From NCBI RefSeq assembly GCF_025562755.1, contig NZ_CP103300.1, positions 5,706,501 to 5,770,500 on the forward strand: a stretch of DNA of 64,000 bases, in the 5' to 3' direction. Of the stretch, positions 52,955 to 61,549 are shown one piece after another (positions within the stretch are counted from its first letter, which is position 1; every line of letters begins with the position of its first letter). The position numbers and the translations under genes were made by a program. The stretch comes from Endozoicomonas euniceicola (lineage in GTDB: Bacteria > Pseudomonadota > Gammaproteobacteria > Pseudomonadales > Endozoicomonadaceae). The notes beneath the pieces are model-generated. The model was not told the DNA's origin. It saw only the letters and a list, made by a program, of their open reading frames with translations, and ran no database searches.

Positions 52955-53872
52955 ATGGGGTTTGAAATCACTGCTATTGCTTTTGTTCTGCTGATAGCTG
53001 TGCTCATTGCAACCGGCGTCAGGATGGTCCCCCAGGGGCATAACTACACAGTGGAACGGTTCGGAAAATATACGAAAACACTTCCGCCCGGTCTGCATGT
53101 TATTGTGCCGGTGATCGACAGTGTCGGTAATAAAGTGAATATGATGGAGCAGGTTCTGGATATTGCTCCGCAGGAAGTGATTTCATCGGATAATGCCCAG
53201 GTAACGACGGACGCGGTGTGCTTCTTTCAGGTACAGGATGCGGTCAGGGCGTCTTATGAAGTAAACGACCTCCCCAGAGCCATGCAGAATCTGGTGATGA
53301 CAAATATTCGTGCGGTACTTGGCTCCATGGAACTGGACGAAATGCTGTCTAACCGGGATCGTATTAATGGACAGTTACTGGCTAAAGTCGATGAAGCTAC
53401 AGATCCCTGGGGCCTGAAAGTAACCCGTATTGAGTTACGCGATATCGCCCCTCCTAACGACCTGGTAGAAGCCATGGCCCGACAGATGAAGGCGGAACGG
53501 GACAAGCGTGCCCAGATTCTTGAAGCCGAAGGTGCCAGAGAAGCCGCGATTAAAGTGGCAGAAGGCCAAAAACAGGCTCAGATTTTGCAGGCAGAAGGTG
53601 AACTGGAAGCGGCCAAACGAGAAGCAGAAGCCAGGGAACGACTGGCTGAAGCAGAAGCGAGGGCAACAGAAGCTGTGTCCCAGGCGATTGCCAGCGGTGA
53701 CCAGCGGGCGATTAATTACTTTGTTGCCCAGAAGTATGTTGAGGCGCTGAAAGAAGTTGGGGCTGCTGAGAACAGCAAGCTGATCATGATGCCACTTGAG
53801 GCCAGCAGTGTGATTGGTTCTCTGGCAGGAATTAAGGAGCTGGTCAGTGAAATTTCGAATAAACCGTCGTAA
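52955..53872 (+). CDS. qmcA: SPFH/band-7 membrane protein (QmcA-like)
   Basis: A 305-residue stomatin/prohibitin-type protein. One N-terminal helix (about 5-22) anchors it in the inner membrane. Then comes the SPFH domain with RMVPQGHNYTVERFGKY and IRAVLGSMELDEMLSNRDRIN, and a long Ala/Glu-rich coiled coil (about 175-240) that drives oligomer assembly. AAGGAG precedes the ATG. An NfeD-like gene follows 36 bp later, the usual partner. QmcA/NfeD pairs form membrane microdomain cages and influence FtsH-type proteolysis. Confidence 0.92.
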   Translation: MGFEITAIAFVLLIAVLIATGVRMVPQGHNYTVERFGKYTKTLPPGLHVIVPVIDSVGNKVNMMEQVLDIAPQEVISSDNAQVTTDAVCFFQVQDAVRASYEVNDLPRAMQNLVMTNIRAVLGSMELDEMLSNRDRINGQLLAKVDEATDPWGLKVTRIELRDIAPPNDLVEAMARQMKAERDKRAQILEAEGAREAAIKVAEGQKQAQILQAEGELEAAKREAEARERLAEAEARATEAVSQAIASGDQRAINYFVAQKYVEALKEVGAAENSKLIMMPLEASSVIGSLAGIKELVSEISNKPS

Positions 53873-53908
53873 GCGGTTGGTTATCAATAACAGGTTAACG
53901 GCACTATC

Positions 53909-54361
53909 ATGATGGAATTTTTGTCGGCGATACAACCCTGGCACTGGTTGATTGTGGGGTTTCTGTTCCTGGGGCTGGAAGCCCTTGGAACCGGTGGTTT
54001 TTTGTTAGGCACAGCGCTGGCCGGGTTATTACTGGCCTTTTTATTGTGGCTCTTACCTGACTTAAGCTGGGGCTGGCAACTGGTATGGTTTGGTCTGGGC
54101 AGTCTTATATTTACCGTGGCGTACTGGAAGTTGTTTCGCCGCGTGAATGAACGATCTGATAATCAACAGCTTAATAACCGGGCAGCTCAGCTGGTTGGCA
54201 GAGTGGTGGAGGTTTCTGAGCCCCTGACCCACGGACAGGGCAGGGTGCAGGTTGGCGACACGCTCTGGAAAGTGAAGGCCAGTGAAACCATTGAGGCTGG
54301 CGCGCAGGTCATTGTCGTTGGGGCTGATGGTATGACTTTGCTGGTAGAGCGTCACAGTTAA
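53909..54361 (+). CDS. NfeD-like membrane protein
   Basis: A 150-residue protein with three N-terminal helices (about 13-28, 31-48, 52-72) and a C-terminal OB-fold domain (LVGRVVEVSEPLTHGQGRVQ, LWKVKASETIEAGAQVIVV). It corresponds to the short NfeD form (YbbK-linked YbbL/YbbM type) that binds SPFH proteins through the OB fold. It is the second gene of the qmcA pair. A second Met one codon in is an alternative start. A GC-rich hairpin follows the stop. Confidence 0.88.
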   Translation: MMEFLSAIQPWHWLIVGFLFLGLEALGTGGFLLGTALAGLLLAFLLWLLPDLSWGWQLVWFGLGSLIFTVAYWKLFRRVNERSDNQQLNNRAAQLVGRVVEVSEPLTHGQGRVQVGDTLWKVKASETIEAGAQVIVVGADGMTLLVERHS

Positions 54362-54663
54362 CCCTGGAGTCATACCTGTTAAAAAGGCGGCTTGTCTGTT
54401 GATGACAGACAGCAGGCCGCATTTGAAAATTAAGTCTGGCAAAGTCAGAATTCTGGACCACTTGATGCGTCATGTCACCACCTGAAATATAAGAGTGAAA
54501 ATTATCAATTTAAAGTGAAGCGCAAAGTCGGGCTATTGAAAATCACCTTCAGCAGAAAATAAATCGGCAAGCGCAATGGACTTAGCTTATGCTTATGGAG
54601 AAAAAATCTGGGAATGGTTGTATCTAGCCACTGAGAAAAACGTCTCAAGGTAGGTTTGAAAAA
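54362..54663. other. Intergenic region with terminator, before the ankyrin gene
   Basis: About 300 bp. The first part holds the hairpin terminator of the qmcA-nfeD pair; the rest is AT-rich and should contain the promoter of the ankyrin gene. I see no further RNA gene or coding region. Confidence 0.5.
54385..54421 (+). terminator. Hairpin terminator after nfeD
   Basis: A long imperfect hairpin: GGCGGCTTGTCTGT pairing with ACAGACAGCAGGCCGC around TGATG, followed by ATTTG. It lies 24 bp after the nfeD stop. Confidence 0.65.
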
Positions 54664-56736
54664 TTGATAACTTTAATAATAAAACGTGAAAGATTTAATG
54701 CTGTTTTTGTATTTTTGTTATTGTTTTTGTCGTTTCAGAGTGCTTTGGCAGGCCATATAGAGAAACAAATAACATTATGTCCAGTGGTTAATAAAGGTGA
54801 AGAATTAAAGATTTACCAAGAGGCTTTCAAAGATATCATTAATGGAAATATACCCAATATAGGTAATCTTGGGATTAATGTCCTTATTAAGGAAAAAAAG
54901 TCCAGGTATGTTTCTCTATTGGGTTATGCTGTGCGCTTAAATAAAAATAACGTCGCTCTATGGCTTCTTGATCAAGGAGCAGACCCTGATGGATGCAGTA
55001 ATTCTAACTATAAAAAAATGTATGAAGGACTACCGTCTGAGACACCCCCTATAATTTCTGCTTTTGAAAGCCATAACGATGCGCTTCTGGAATCATTGAT
55101 CGAAAAAGGAGCCAATCCATTAGTCAAATATTATAACGGTGTTACAGCAATAAATATAAAAAAATCCCCCTTCGATTTTGAATATGCTTTCAAGGCTATA
55201 GCGTTACTTTGCGAAAATAAAACGTATGAGGAGATTGCGAAAGAAAGCCTTGGTTATAGCTGTTCTGAATTTATTGAAAAGAGAAATGAGCTGGAAGAAA
55301 ATTTAAATTCATGTGTGCAGGGAAAACCATATTTTAAAGCACCTGTCTCCATAAAAATAAAGAGAGCTTGTATTAGCCTGCTTCCCAATAAAAAAATTAT
55401 TTCTATGTTAGATCAAAAAAAATCTTTATGGAATGAAATCTTCGGAACTGATAACTGGTTTTGGGAAACGTTACCTTCAGCGACAGAGGAAATTAAATCG
55501 AGAAGCGTTCTATCTTTCGACTTGATAAGGGGTGCTGTAGATGAAAATAATGTTGAGCTGGTTAAATTAATTTTGGATACTACCAATGAAAAACCCTCTT
55601 ATGATGTCTCATTTCCACCCATACTACTGGCGAGCGATACCCCGGAGATCACCAGAATGTTGCTGAAATGGGGTATTAGAACTAATTTAGGTGACCGGCT
55701 GAGTTCATATCGTTATTATCGCAATCAGCTTACTGATTTTGATAAACAGCGTTTAGCTAATCCCCTGGTAGAGGCGGTGAAAAAAGGTCATTTGGAAAAT
55801 GCAAAAGTATTGATTGAATTTGGTGCCGACCCCGATCATAAATTTATTCAGCAGATGGAAAGGCATAAAATAACCCGCGATATGGCACTTCTTCTCCAGT
55901 TTTATAAAAGGACAGAGCTACTCTCTTATATTGGTGATGAAACCCCGGCTCAGGAGAAGAAAAATATACGGTTAAAAAAGGCCGTTATGGCGCAGGATGT
56001 ATTTGAAACAGCAGCCAGTCTGGCTAACGGTGCCAGCCCCAATACCCGGCTTCCGGATGATCATGGTAATAGTAATGGAGATTTGTTAGCTGAAGCTCTT
56101 ATTCTTGAAAAAGACCAGACTGAAGCCAGTATCTCCCGCCTTTTACTTTTGTACGGTGCCGCCACAGATTATGTTGCGGCTAACGTAAAAGGCATGAAAC
56201 TGAAGGTCTACAAATACGAGGAAGTTGACGATCTCCTGGATTATATTCATGAAGGTTCCGAGCCGGAGGTGCCCGCTTTTCTCTGGAATCAATATATTCA
56301 GGATCATGAACTGGCAATGGCGCTTGACTATTTTAATACGTTTATCAGGGAAAAAAATGAAATAACAGCCAACAAAGTGTTCAGTATGTTCCAGCGAACT
56401 GCGGCTGATGCCGGCGTGCGCATAGACGAGCATCCGGATGTCTTGAACGGACTGACTGCCTGTTTGAATCTGTTGCCTGCGGTTAGTGGAGTGAACCGGG
56501 TCTGGGCAGATAGTAACTCTACCCCACCTTTTACAACGCCCTGGCTGAATGGCACAGTCTGCTTCGAAGATAACTGTGAGGCGGTTAAGCCAATCCCCGA
56601 TAGTTCTGATGCCTATTATGAAACAGAGCACCTGCCATCTCATGGGGGTGAAAGTGGGGGTGAAGCCTTTCAACCCTACTGCCAGATAATCGATTCCTTG
56701 ATGAGTCCTGCTGGCAAAGAAGTACTAAGGCGTTAA
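54664..56736 (+). CDS. Secreted ankyrin-repeat protein
   Basis: A 690-residue AT-rich protein. No ATG is available near the start; TTG at 54664 gives a proper signal peptide (FNAVFVFLLLFLSFQSALAG) and has a weak AAGGTAGG upstream. At least four ankyrin-like units are visible: GYAVRLNKNNVALWLLDQGADP, ISAFESHNDALLESLIEKGANP, VEAVKKGHLENAKVLIEFGADP, and a looser C-terminal one ending SRLLLLYGAATD. The region between the second and third is helical without clear repeats. The C-terminal 100 residues have several Cys (INDGT-like CFEDNCEAV) and no repeats. Exported ankyrin proteins of symbionts often target host proteins; here that is inference. Confidence 0.82.
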   Translation: MITLIIKRERFNAVFVFLLLFLSFQSALAGHIEKQITLCPVVNKGEELKIYQEAFKDIINGNIPNIGNLGINVLIKEKKSRYVSLLGYAVRLNKNNVALWLLDQGADPDGCSNSNYKKMYEGLPSETPPIISAFESHNDALLESLIEKGANPLVKYYNGVTAINIKKSPFDFEYAFKAIALLCENKTYEEIAKESLGYSCSEFIEKRNELEENLNSCVQGKPYFKAPVSIKIKRACISLLPNKKIISMLDQKKSLWNEIFGTDNWFWETLPSATEEIKSRSVLSFDLIRGAVDENNVELVKLILDTTNEKPSYDVSFPPILLASDTPEITRMLLKWGIRTNLGDRLSSYRYYRNQLTDFDKQRLANPLVEAVKKGHLENAKVLIEFGADPDHKFIQQMERHKITRDMALLLQFYKRTELLSYIGDETPAQEKKNIRLKKAVMAQDVFETAASLANGASPNTRLPDDHGNSNGDLLAEALILEKDQTEASISRLLLLYGAATDYVAANVKGMKLKVYKYEEVDDLLDYIHEGSEPEVPAFLWNQYIQDHELAMALDYFNTFIREKNEITANKVFSMFQRTAADAGVRIDEHPDVLNGLTACLNLLPAVSGVNRVWADSNSTPPFTTPWLNGTVCFEDNCEAVKPIPDSSDAYYETEHLPSHGGESGGEAFQPYCQIIDSLMSPAGKEVLRR

Positions 56737-56739
56737 CAA

Positions 56740-56776
56740 ATACCATCAGCCTCTTCTGACTTGAGGCTGATGGTAT
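56740..56776. terminator. Bidirectional terminator, ankyrin gene / fahA
   Basis: A perfect 14-bp inverted repeat ATACCATCAGCCTC / GAGGCTGATGGTAT with a 9-nt loop in the 64-bp gap between convergent genes. Confidence 0.9.
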
Positions 56777-56800
56777 GACTTTGCGGGTAGAGCAGCACGG

Positions 56801-57781
56801 TCAATGGCTTCCAGTAAAAGTCTGCTCAATGGCACCAAACAGGGGTTGCCCATCCGGAGTGGTGATTTCAATTCGTACTTTGTCTCCAGGCTGTAAATAG
56901 CGGGTTTGAGGTTGTCCACTGGCGATGATTTCCAGCATTCGCTGTTCCACAAGGCAGCATGAACCCGTGCTTTTATCTTTATTGGACACGGTGCCCGAGC
57001 CAATAATGGTGCCTCGCCCAAGTGGACGGGTTTTCGCGGCATGGGCAATCAGTTCGTGAAAGTTGAAGGTCATATCGACTGCGCAGTCAGGGTGTCCAAA
57101 AGGCTGGTCATTGAAGTAGACCTGCATGGGCAGGCTGAGTTTTCCCTCTTGCCAATAATGCCCCAGTTCATCCGGAGTAACAGCGACCGGGCCAAAGCTG
57201 CTGGGAGGTTTGCTCTGGACAAAGCCGAAGCCTTTGCCCAGTTCTTCCGGAATCAGGTTGCGCAGCGATAGGTCGTTACAGAGCATCACCAGCATAATAT
57301 GCTGGTGTGCTTCCTCCGCACTGCACCCTATAGGCACATCGTCGGTAATGATCGCCAGCTCTGCTTCAAAATCTACGCCCCAGTCCGGATTGCCAGTGAT
57401 AGGATCACAGGGACCTAACAGGTTATCGGAGCCCCCCTGGTACATAAGCGGGTCGGTCCAGAAACTGTCTGGCATGGGAACACCCCGGGCTTTTCTTGCC
57501 AGTTCTACATGGTTAACGTAGGCGCTGCCATCAAGCCATTGAGTGGCCCTGGGTAAAGGTGCGCTGCAACTAGGGGTATGAAAACGTTTAGCGTTGTCAA
57601 CCTGTCCAGCGGCATTGATGCGCTGGTGACGCTCTTGCAGGTCTGGCAGGAGCGTTTCCCAGTTATCCAGACATTCCCGTAATGAAGGGGCAATATCCGT
57701 GATGCGGAAAGCCCGCTTCAGGTTTCTGGATACTATGTGCAACTGACCGTCACGACCGGATTTATAGCTGGCAAATTTCAT
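56801..57781 (-). CDS. fahA: Fumarylacetoacetate hydrolase
   Basis: A 326-residue FAH-family enzyme, last step of tyrosine degradation, releasing fumarate and acetoacetate. The metal site is in VDFEAELAIITDDV, and the substrate region PLGRGTIIGSGTVSNKDK with the QPGDKVRIEI end is typical. Length equals the short proteobacterial FAH. AGGA lies before the ATG. It follows hmgA by 12 bp, so the two are co-transcribed. Maleylacetoacetate isomerase (maiA), which normally lies between these steps, is not beside them and must be elsewhere or be replaced. Confidence 0.9.
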   Translation of the reverse strand: MKFASYKSGRDGQLHIVSRNLKRAFRITDIAPSLRECLDNWETLLPDLQERHQRINAAGQVDNAKRFHTPSCSAPLPRATQWLDGSAYVNHVELARKARGVPMPDSFWTDPLMYQGGSDNLLGPCDPITGNPDWGVDFEAELAIITDDVPIGCSAEEAHQHIMLVMLCNDLSLRNLIPEELGKGFGFVQSKPPSSFGPVAVTPDELGHYWQEGKLSLPMQVYFNDQPFGHPDCAVDMTFNFHELIAHAAKTRPLGRGTIIGSGTVSNKDKSTGSCCLVEQRMLEIIASGQPQTRYLQPGDKVRIEITTPDGQPLFGAIEQTFTGSH

Positions 57782-57793
57782 TCTTTTGTCCTG

Positions 57794-58942
57794 TCAGTTT
57801 TTATCGGATGATGCAGGGTTTTTCCATGAGTCGGCATAGGCTTTGATGTCAACCTGCTCTGCCTGCGTTGACAGTGACAACGGTCGGCGGGTGTCTATCA
57901 TAACCGCCACTTCGTTGGTGAAGGTTTGCGGGTCTTCCATGCTTTTTTTCAGAGCCTTGGGGTGTGGCCCGTGGGGAAAACCACAGGGGTGGAAAGTCAC
58001 CATACCGGCATCTATGTGGTCGCGGCTGAAGAAATTACCCTGGTGATAAAAGATCACTTCGTCAAAGTCATCATTGTTATGGAAAAAGGGGACTTTGAGA
58101 GCATTAGGGTCTGTTTCAATGGGGCGGGGGCAGAAGGTGCAGACGACAAACCCCTGACCGACAAATGTCGTATGCACGGAAGGGGGTAAATGATAGCGGT
58201 GACTGGTGAGCGGTCTTATATCCCGCCAGTTCAGCCTGATCACTGTGTTGGTTCCGTGCCAGCCAACGGCGTCAAGAGGGTTAAAAGGGTAAGTGAGGGT
58301 AGAAATTGCATCGAGCCGTTTGATGCGAACCTGCCACTCGTTTTCATCCTGCTGAGCCTTGAACTGGCTGTTGATTTCAGGATGATCCAGTACGGCAGGG
58401 TCGTAAATAGCATTGTATCCAGTGATGCCCTTGTCTGGCAGACGGTAACAGCCGTCTCTGTTTTCCACCATCAGGATGGCAGTGGGGACTGATGTTTCAA
58501 TGCGCCACGCTGTGCCCCTGGGTATAACCAGATAGTCACCTTCTGTAATGGACAAGTGCCCATAGTCACAGAAAAACTCGCCCTGACCTTTATGAATAAA
58601 CAGCAGTTCATCACCATCGCTGTTGCGTACCAGATGCTGCATGGGCTGTGACAGCTGCCAGAAACGAATGGACGTATCCTGGTTATAAAGAAAGGGGGAG
58701 GTGGACCATGGGCATTCCACTGAACTGTCCAGCTGGGTCAGATTCAGTGCGTGGGGGCGCAGCGGGCCTTCAAAGTGACTCCAGCCTGTTGGTGGATGGC
58801 GGTGATGCATCTGTGTCACCGGGCCGTAAAAACCCTCGCGTCCAAGCTCTCGTTCGTAAGTTCCTTCAGGAAGGTCGCAGTGCGCCTGCCGGGAACATTG
58901 GCCTTCACGTAATGGCAGGTGTATCCATGGTTTGTAACTCAT
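57794..58942 (-). CDS. hmgA: Homogentisate 1,2-dioxygenase
   Basis: A 382-residue cupin-type iron dioxygenase that opens homogentisate to maleylacetoacetate. The iron region is FFHNNDDFDEVIFYHQGNFF, and HPCGFPHGPHP is the typical following block. The N-terminal half has the LVRNSDGDELLFIHKGQG cupin strand. It is shorter than the Pseudomonas enzyme (about 430), like the variant in Shewanella and related bacteria. GGAG lies before the ATG. It is the first gene of an hmgA-fahA operon. Confidence 0.92.
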   Translation of the reverse strand: MSYKPWIHLPLREGQCSRQAHCDLPEGTYERELGREGFYGPVTQMHHRHPPTGWSHFEGPLRPHALNLTQLDSSVECPWSTSPFLYNQDTSIRFWQLSQPMQHLVRNSDGDELLFIHKGQGEFFCDYGHLSITEGDYLVIPRGTAWRIETSVPTAILMVENRDGCYRLPDKGITGYNAIYDPAVLDHPEINSQFKAQQDENEWQVRIKRLDAISTLTYPFNPLDAVGWHGTNTVIRLNWRDIRPLTSHRYHLPPSVHTTFVGQGFVVCTFCPRPIETDPNALKVPFFHNNDDFDEVIFYHQGNFFSRDHIDAGMVTFHPCGFPHGPHPKALKKSMEDPQTFTNEVAVMIDTRRPLSLSTQAEQVDIKAYADSWKNPASSDKN

Positions 58943-59122
58943 TGAAGCGCTCCGGTTGATGTCTGAAACGTTGAGAGGTGCATAAGCCCTGTTACTGTTA
59001 TTTTTTTACTCTGGGTTTCCGGGTTATAAGTTTCTCTTGCTGGCTTTTTTTACAAGAGAGCAGGTTAAGAGATATAGACGATAGTGTTATGATTGTCATG
59101 ATTTAATAGCTTAAAACGATGG

Positions 59123-60184
59123 ATGAACGTGGTAAAGCTACTGAAGACAACACTGTTTTATTTGAACCAGCAACTGTTCAGGTTAACCTGGCTTGCTATT
59201 GTGGTACTGCTTAGCACACTCTATTTTGGCAGTTGGTTTTTAATGACACTCTCTGGTGAGCAGGGACTGACAGAACCCGGAGTCTGGCTTTATTATTTTG
59301 TGACGACGGCCACCACCATTGGCTACGGCGACTTGAGCCCTCAAACTATGGGAGGGCGGATTGTGGCAGCTTTTTTCATGATGCCGGGGGCTGTGGTTGT
59401 TTTTGCTGCATTTCTTGGCAAGATGTCGACTACGTTTGTCAATCTCTGGAGGAAAGGCATGCAGGGGAAGGACGACTTTTCCATGTTCGATGATCATATT
59501 GTCATCCTTGGCTGGCATCCCGAACACACACCACAGATGATCAACCTGATTTACGGTGATACCCGAAGGGTTGAACGTAAGGTTGTGTTATGCGCGACTG
59601 AAGAAATGGAAAACCCGTTTCCGGATGCTGTCTATTTTGTTCGTGGTGAGAATCTGCATAGCGATGACCTGCTGAAACGTTCAGGCATTCGGACTGCGTC
59701 CCGGATTATTATTTACCGGGGCAATGATGACAAAACTCTGGCCTCCTGCCTGACCGTGGTAGCCACGGGAACGGAAGCCCATATTGTCGCTTGGTTTGAT
59801 ACCCGGGGCATGGCTGACCTGCTTAAATCCCACTGTCCGGATGTTGAGTGCCATTCTGATGCTTCTATGGAAATGCTGGTTCGTTCAGCCCAGGACCCGG
59901 GTTCTTCCCGTGTCCAGGAGCAGCTGTTATCCACGCTGGAAGGGCCGACCCAGTTTTCTATTCCTGTGCCTGATAGCTTTGGGGCTGTCAGCTTTTCCCG
60001 GCTGATGAGTTACTTCAAAACAGAACATGAGGCTATGATTCTGGGCGTTGCTGACAAAGTGACTGGCGATAACCTGAAGTTAAATCCTGAAAGTGATTAT
60101 CAGGTGAGGGGACAGCAGGTTATTTACTATATGGCTGCCGAGCGAATTCATTCCCGTGATGTTAACTGGGAAAAGTGTCAATAG
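59123..60184 (+). CDS. Potassium channel with RCK-like domain
   Basis: A 353-residue inner-membrane protein. Two helices flank a pore with the selectivity filter TTIGYGD in TTATTIGYGDLSPQT (about residues 63-70). The cytosolic part begins with a TrkA-N-like Rossmann strand (HIVILGWHPEHTPQMI) and continues with LASCLTVVATGTEAHIVAWF. The NAD-type glycine motif is GWHPE rather than GxGxxG, so nucleotide binding is doubtful. Similar to single-pore-domain Kch/KefC-related channels. It is a single gene; a heptad-repeat element follows 31 bp after its stop. Confidence 0.88.
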   Translation: MNVVKLLKTTLFYLNQQLFRLTWLAIVVLLSTLYFGSWFLMTLSGEQGLTEPGVWLYYFVTTATTIGYGDLSPQTMGGRIVAAFFMMPGAVVVFAAFLGKMSTTFVNLWRKGMQGKDDFSMFDDHIVILGWHPEHTPQMINLIYGDTRRVERKVVLCATEEMENPFPDAVYFVRGENLHSDDLLKRSGIRTASRIIIYRGNDDKTLASCLTVVATGTEAHIVAWFDTRGMADLLKSHCPDVECHSDASMEMLVRSAQDPGSSRVQEQLLSTLEGPTQFSIPVPDSFGAVSFSRLMSYFKTEHEAMILGVADKVTGDNLKLNPESDYQVRGQQVIYYMAAERIHSRDVNWEKCQ

Positions 60185-60215
60185 GCCTTATACGGGGGGC
60201 TGAAGGCTAGAATAT

Positions 60216-60298
60216 ACTGCTGTTGGCTGTTGGCTGTTGGCTGTTGGCTGTTGGCTGTTGGCTGGACGAACAGCTAATAGCCAGCAGCTAAAAGCCCG
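60216..60298. repeat. Heptad two-arm repeat, copy 5
   Basis: Left arm of about seven GTTGGCT units, spacer GGACGAAC, then a decayed right arm AGCTAATAGCCAGCAGCTAAAAGCCC. It sits between the potassium channel stop and greB. Confidence 0.85.
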
Positions 60299-60364
60299 TA
60301 AACTTCTTCATGTCTGGAACAGCCCATAAGGTGACGTGTATTATTTATCACTGGCAAGTGATAA

Positions 60365-60868
60365 ATGGATAATGACAGTTCAATGAAGTCCAACCTGATT
60401 ACCCGGGCCGGTAAAGAAGCCTTGCAGAAAGAACTTGACTGGCTATGGAAAATAAAGAGACCACAGGTAACCCAGGCGGTTTCCGAAGCTGCGGCACTGG
60501 GAGATCGCTCAGAAAATGCAGAATACAAGGAAGGCAAGCGTGAACTCAGAAGCATTGATCGTCGGCTTCGCTTCCTGACCAAAAGGCTGGAAACGGTTAA
60601 AGTCGTGGATTATTCACCGGAGCAGGAAGGTAAGTGTTTTTTTGGTGCCTGGGTTGAGATAGAAAATGAAAGTGGTGAAATTTTGCAGTGTCGTATTGTT
60701 GGTTCGGATGAAATTGATGTCAGCAAAGGCCATATCACCATCGACTCGCCCATGGCAAAAGCTCTGATAGGCAAGCAGGTAGATGATGAGGTGGTGGTAA
60801 AAACACCGACGGGAGATAAAGTCTGGTTTATTCTTAATATCCAGTATCAGGCTTTTGATCAGGGCTGA
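60365..60868 (+). CDS. greB: Transcription elongation factor GreB
   Basis: A 167-residue Gre factor that rescues backtracked RNA polymerase by stimulating transcript cleavage. The N-terminal coiled coil has the catalytic tip LGDRSENAEY (Asp and Glu), and the C-terminal domain has GACFFGAWVEIEN-like FFGAWVEIENESGE, EIDVSKGHITIDSPMAKAL and the GDKVWFIL end. EQEGKCFFGAWVEIE distinguishes GreB from GreA. The second Met (MKSNLITR) would match E. coli length (158 residues), so translation may begin 6 codons later. No operon partner. Confidence 0.95.
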   Translation: MDNDSSMKSNLITRAGKEALQKELDWLWKIKRPQVTQAVSEAAALGDRSENAEYKEGKRELRSIDRRLRFLTKRLETVKVVDYSPEQEGKCFFGAWVEIENESGEILQCRIVGSDEIDVSKGHITIDSPMAKALIGKQVDDEVVVKTPTGDKVWFILNIQYQAFDQG

Positions 60869-61054
60869 TCGAGTTCCAGAAGGCGAGCTGTAGAAAGGCA
60901 TTTATGGCATTTTGTCGTATAACCTGTATTTTTACTTAAACTTGCTGATACAGGTATGCCATGGGAGCATAATCGTGTATTGTCTTTCGCCCTTTCTGTC
61001 TGGCATTTATTCGGTACTTAGATAGTAGTACCTTGATATTGGTACTTAGAGCCC

Positions 61055-61465
61055 GTGAAGCGATACAAGCAAACCATACTGTCTAATTTTTTCGTGGCTA
61101 TTGATTCACAAAGCACTGACACCAGTGACGGTGACTATCATCTGGTGGAAGCAAATCTTGATATTGAATCCAGAGATGATCGCACCCTGTGTACTGAAGT
61201 ACTACATGGCGAATACCGCTATGAAGTGTTGACAAACCATTTGCTGGTCAGCGCCTGCCCAATCTGTTCTGCCATTCTCAAACGTCGCATCAGTAATATG
61301 CCCCTCGAACGCAAGGCTGGAACAACGAGTGCTTTTGAAGATATTGAAGAAGAAGTGCCGAAAACCCAGATGGCACTGCCTCTTGACAACAGTGCTGATG
61401 ACAAAAAAGAAGACACAGAACTCAGCAGTGGGAAGGCATCACCACAATTTGAGCTGTTTGGTTAA
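61055..61465 (+). CDS. Small CxxC protein, unknown
   Basis: A 136-residue protein starting with GTG. The first half is compact, with a CxxC pair (SACPICSAILKRR) that could bind zinc or be redox active. The second half is acidic and low complexity (EDIEEEVPKTQMALPLDNSA, DDKKEDTELSSG) and likely disordered. It has no signal peptide. It ends next to a palindromic repeat. I recognise no family. Confidence 0.5.
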   Translation: MKRYKQTILSNFFVAIDSQSTDTSDGDYHLVEANLDIESRDDRTLCTEVLHGEYRYEVLTNHLLVSACPICSAILKRRISNMPLERKAGTTSAFEDIEEEVPKTQMALPLDNSADDKKEDTELSSGKASPQFELFG

Positions 61466-61536
61466 GGGAAGCGGCAGTGGATCCCCGCCTGCGCGGGGAT
61501 GACGATGGGATATTTTTCTCTGCTACTTCCCTGAGT
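61466..61536. repeat. Palindromic GGCGGGGATCC element, copy C (partial)
   Basis: CAGTGGATCCCCGCCTGCGCGGGGATGACGATGG, followed by GGATATTTTTCTCTGC, which is the reverse complement of the left flank of copy A. It corresponds to one half of the element plus its outer flank, between a small gene and the aroG-type gene. Confidence 0.7.
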
Positions 61537-61549
61537 ACGGCTGGCTTTA

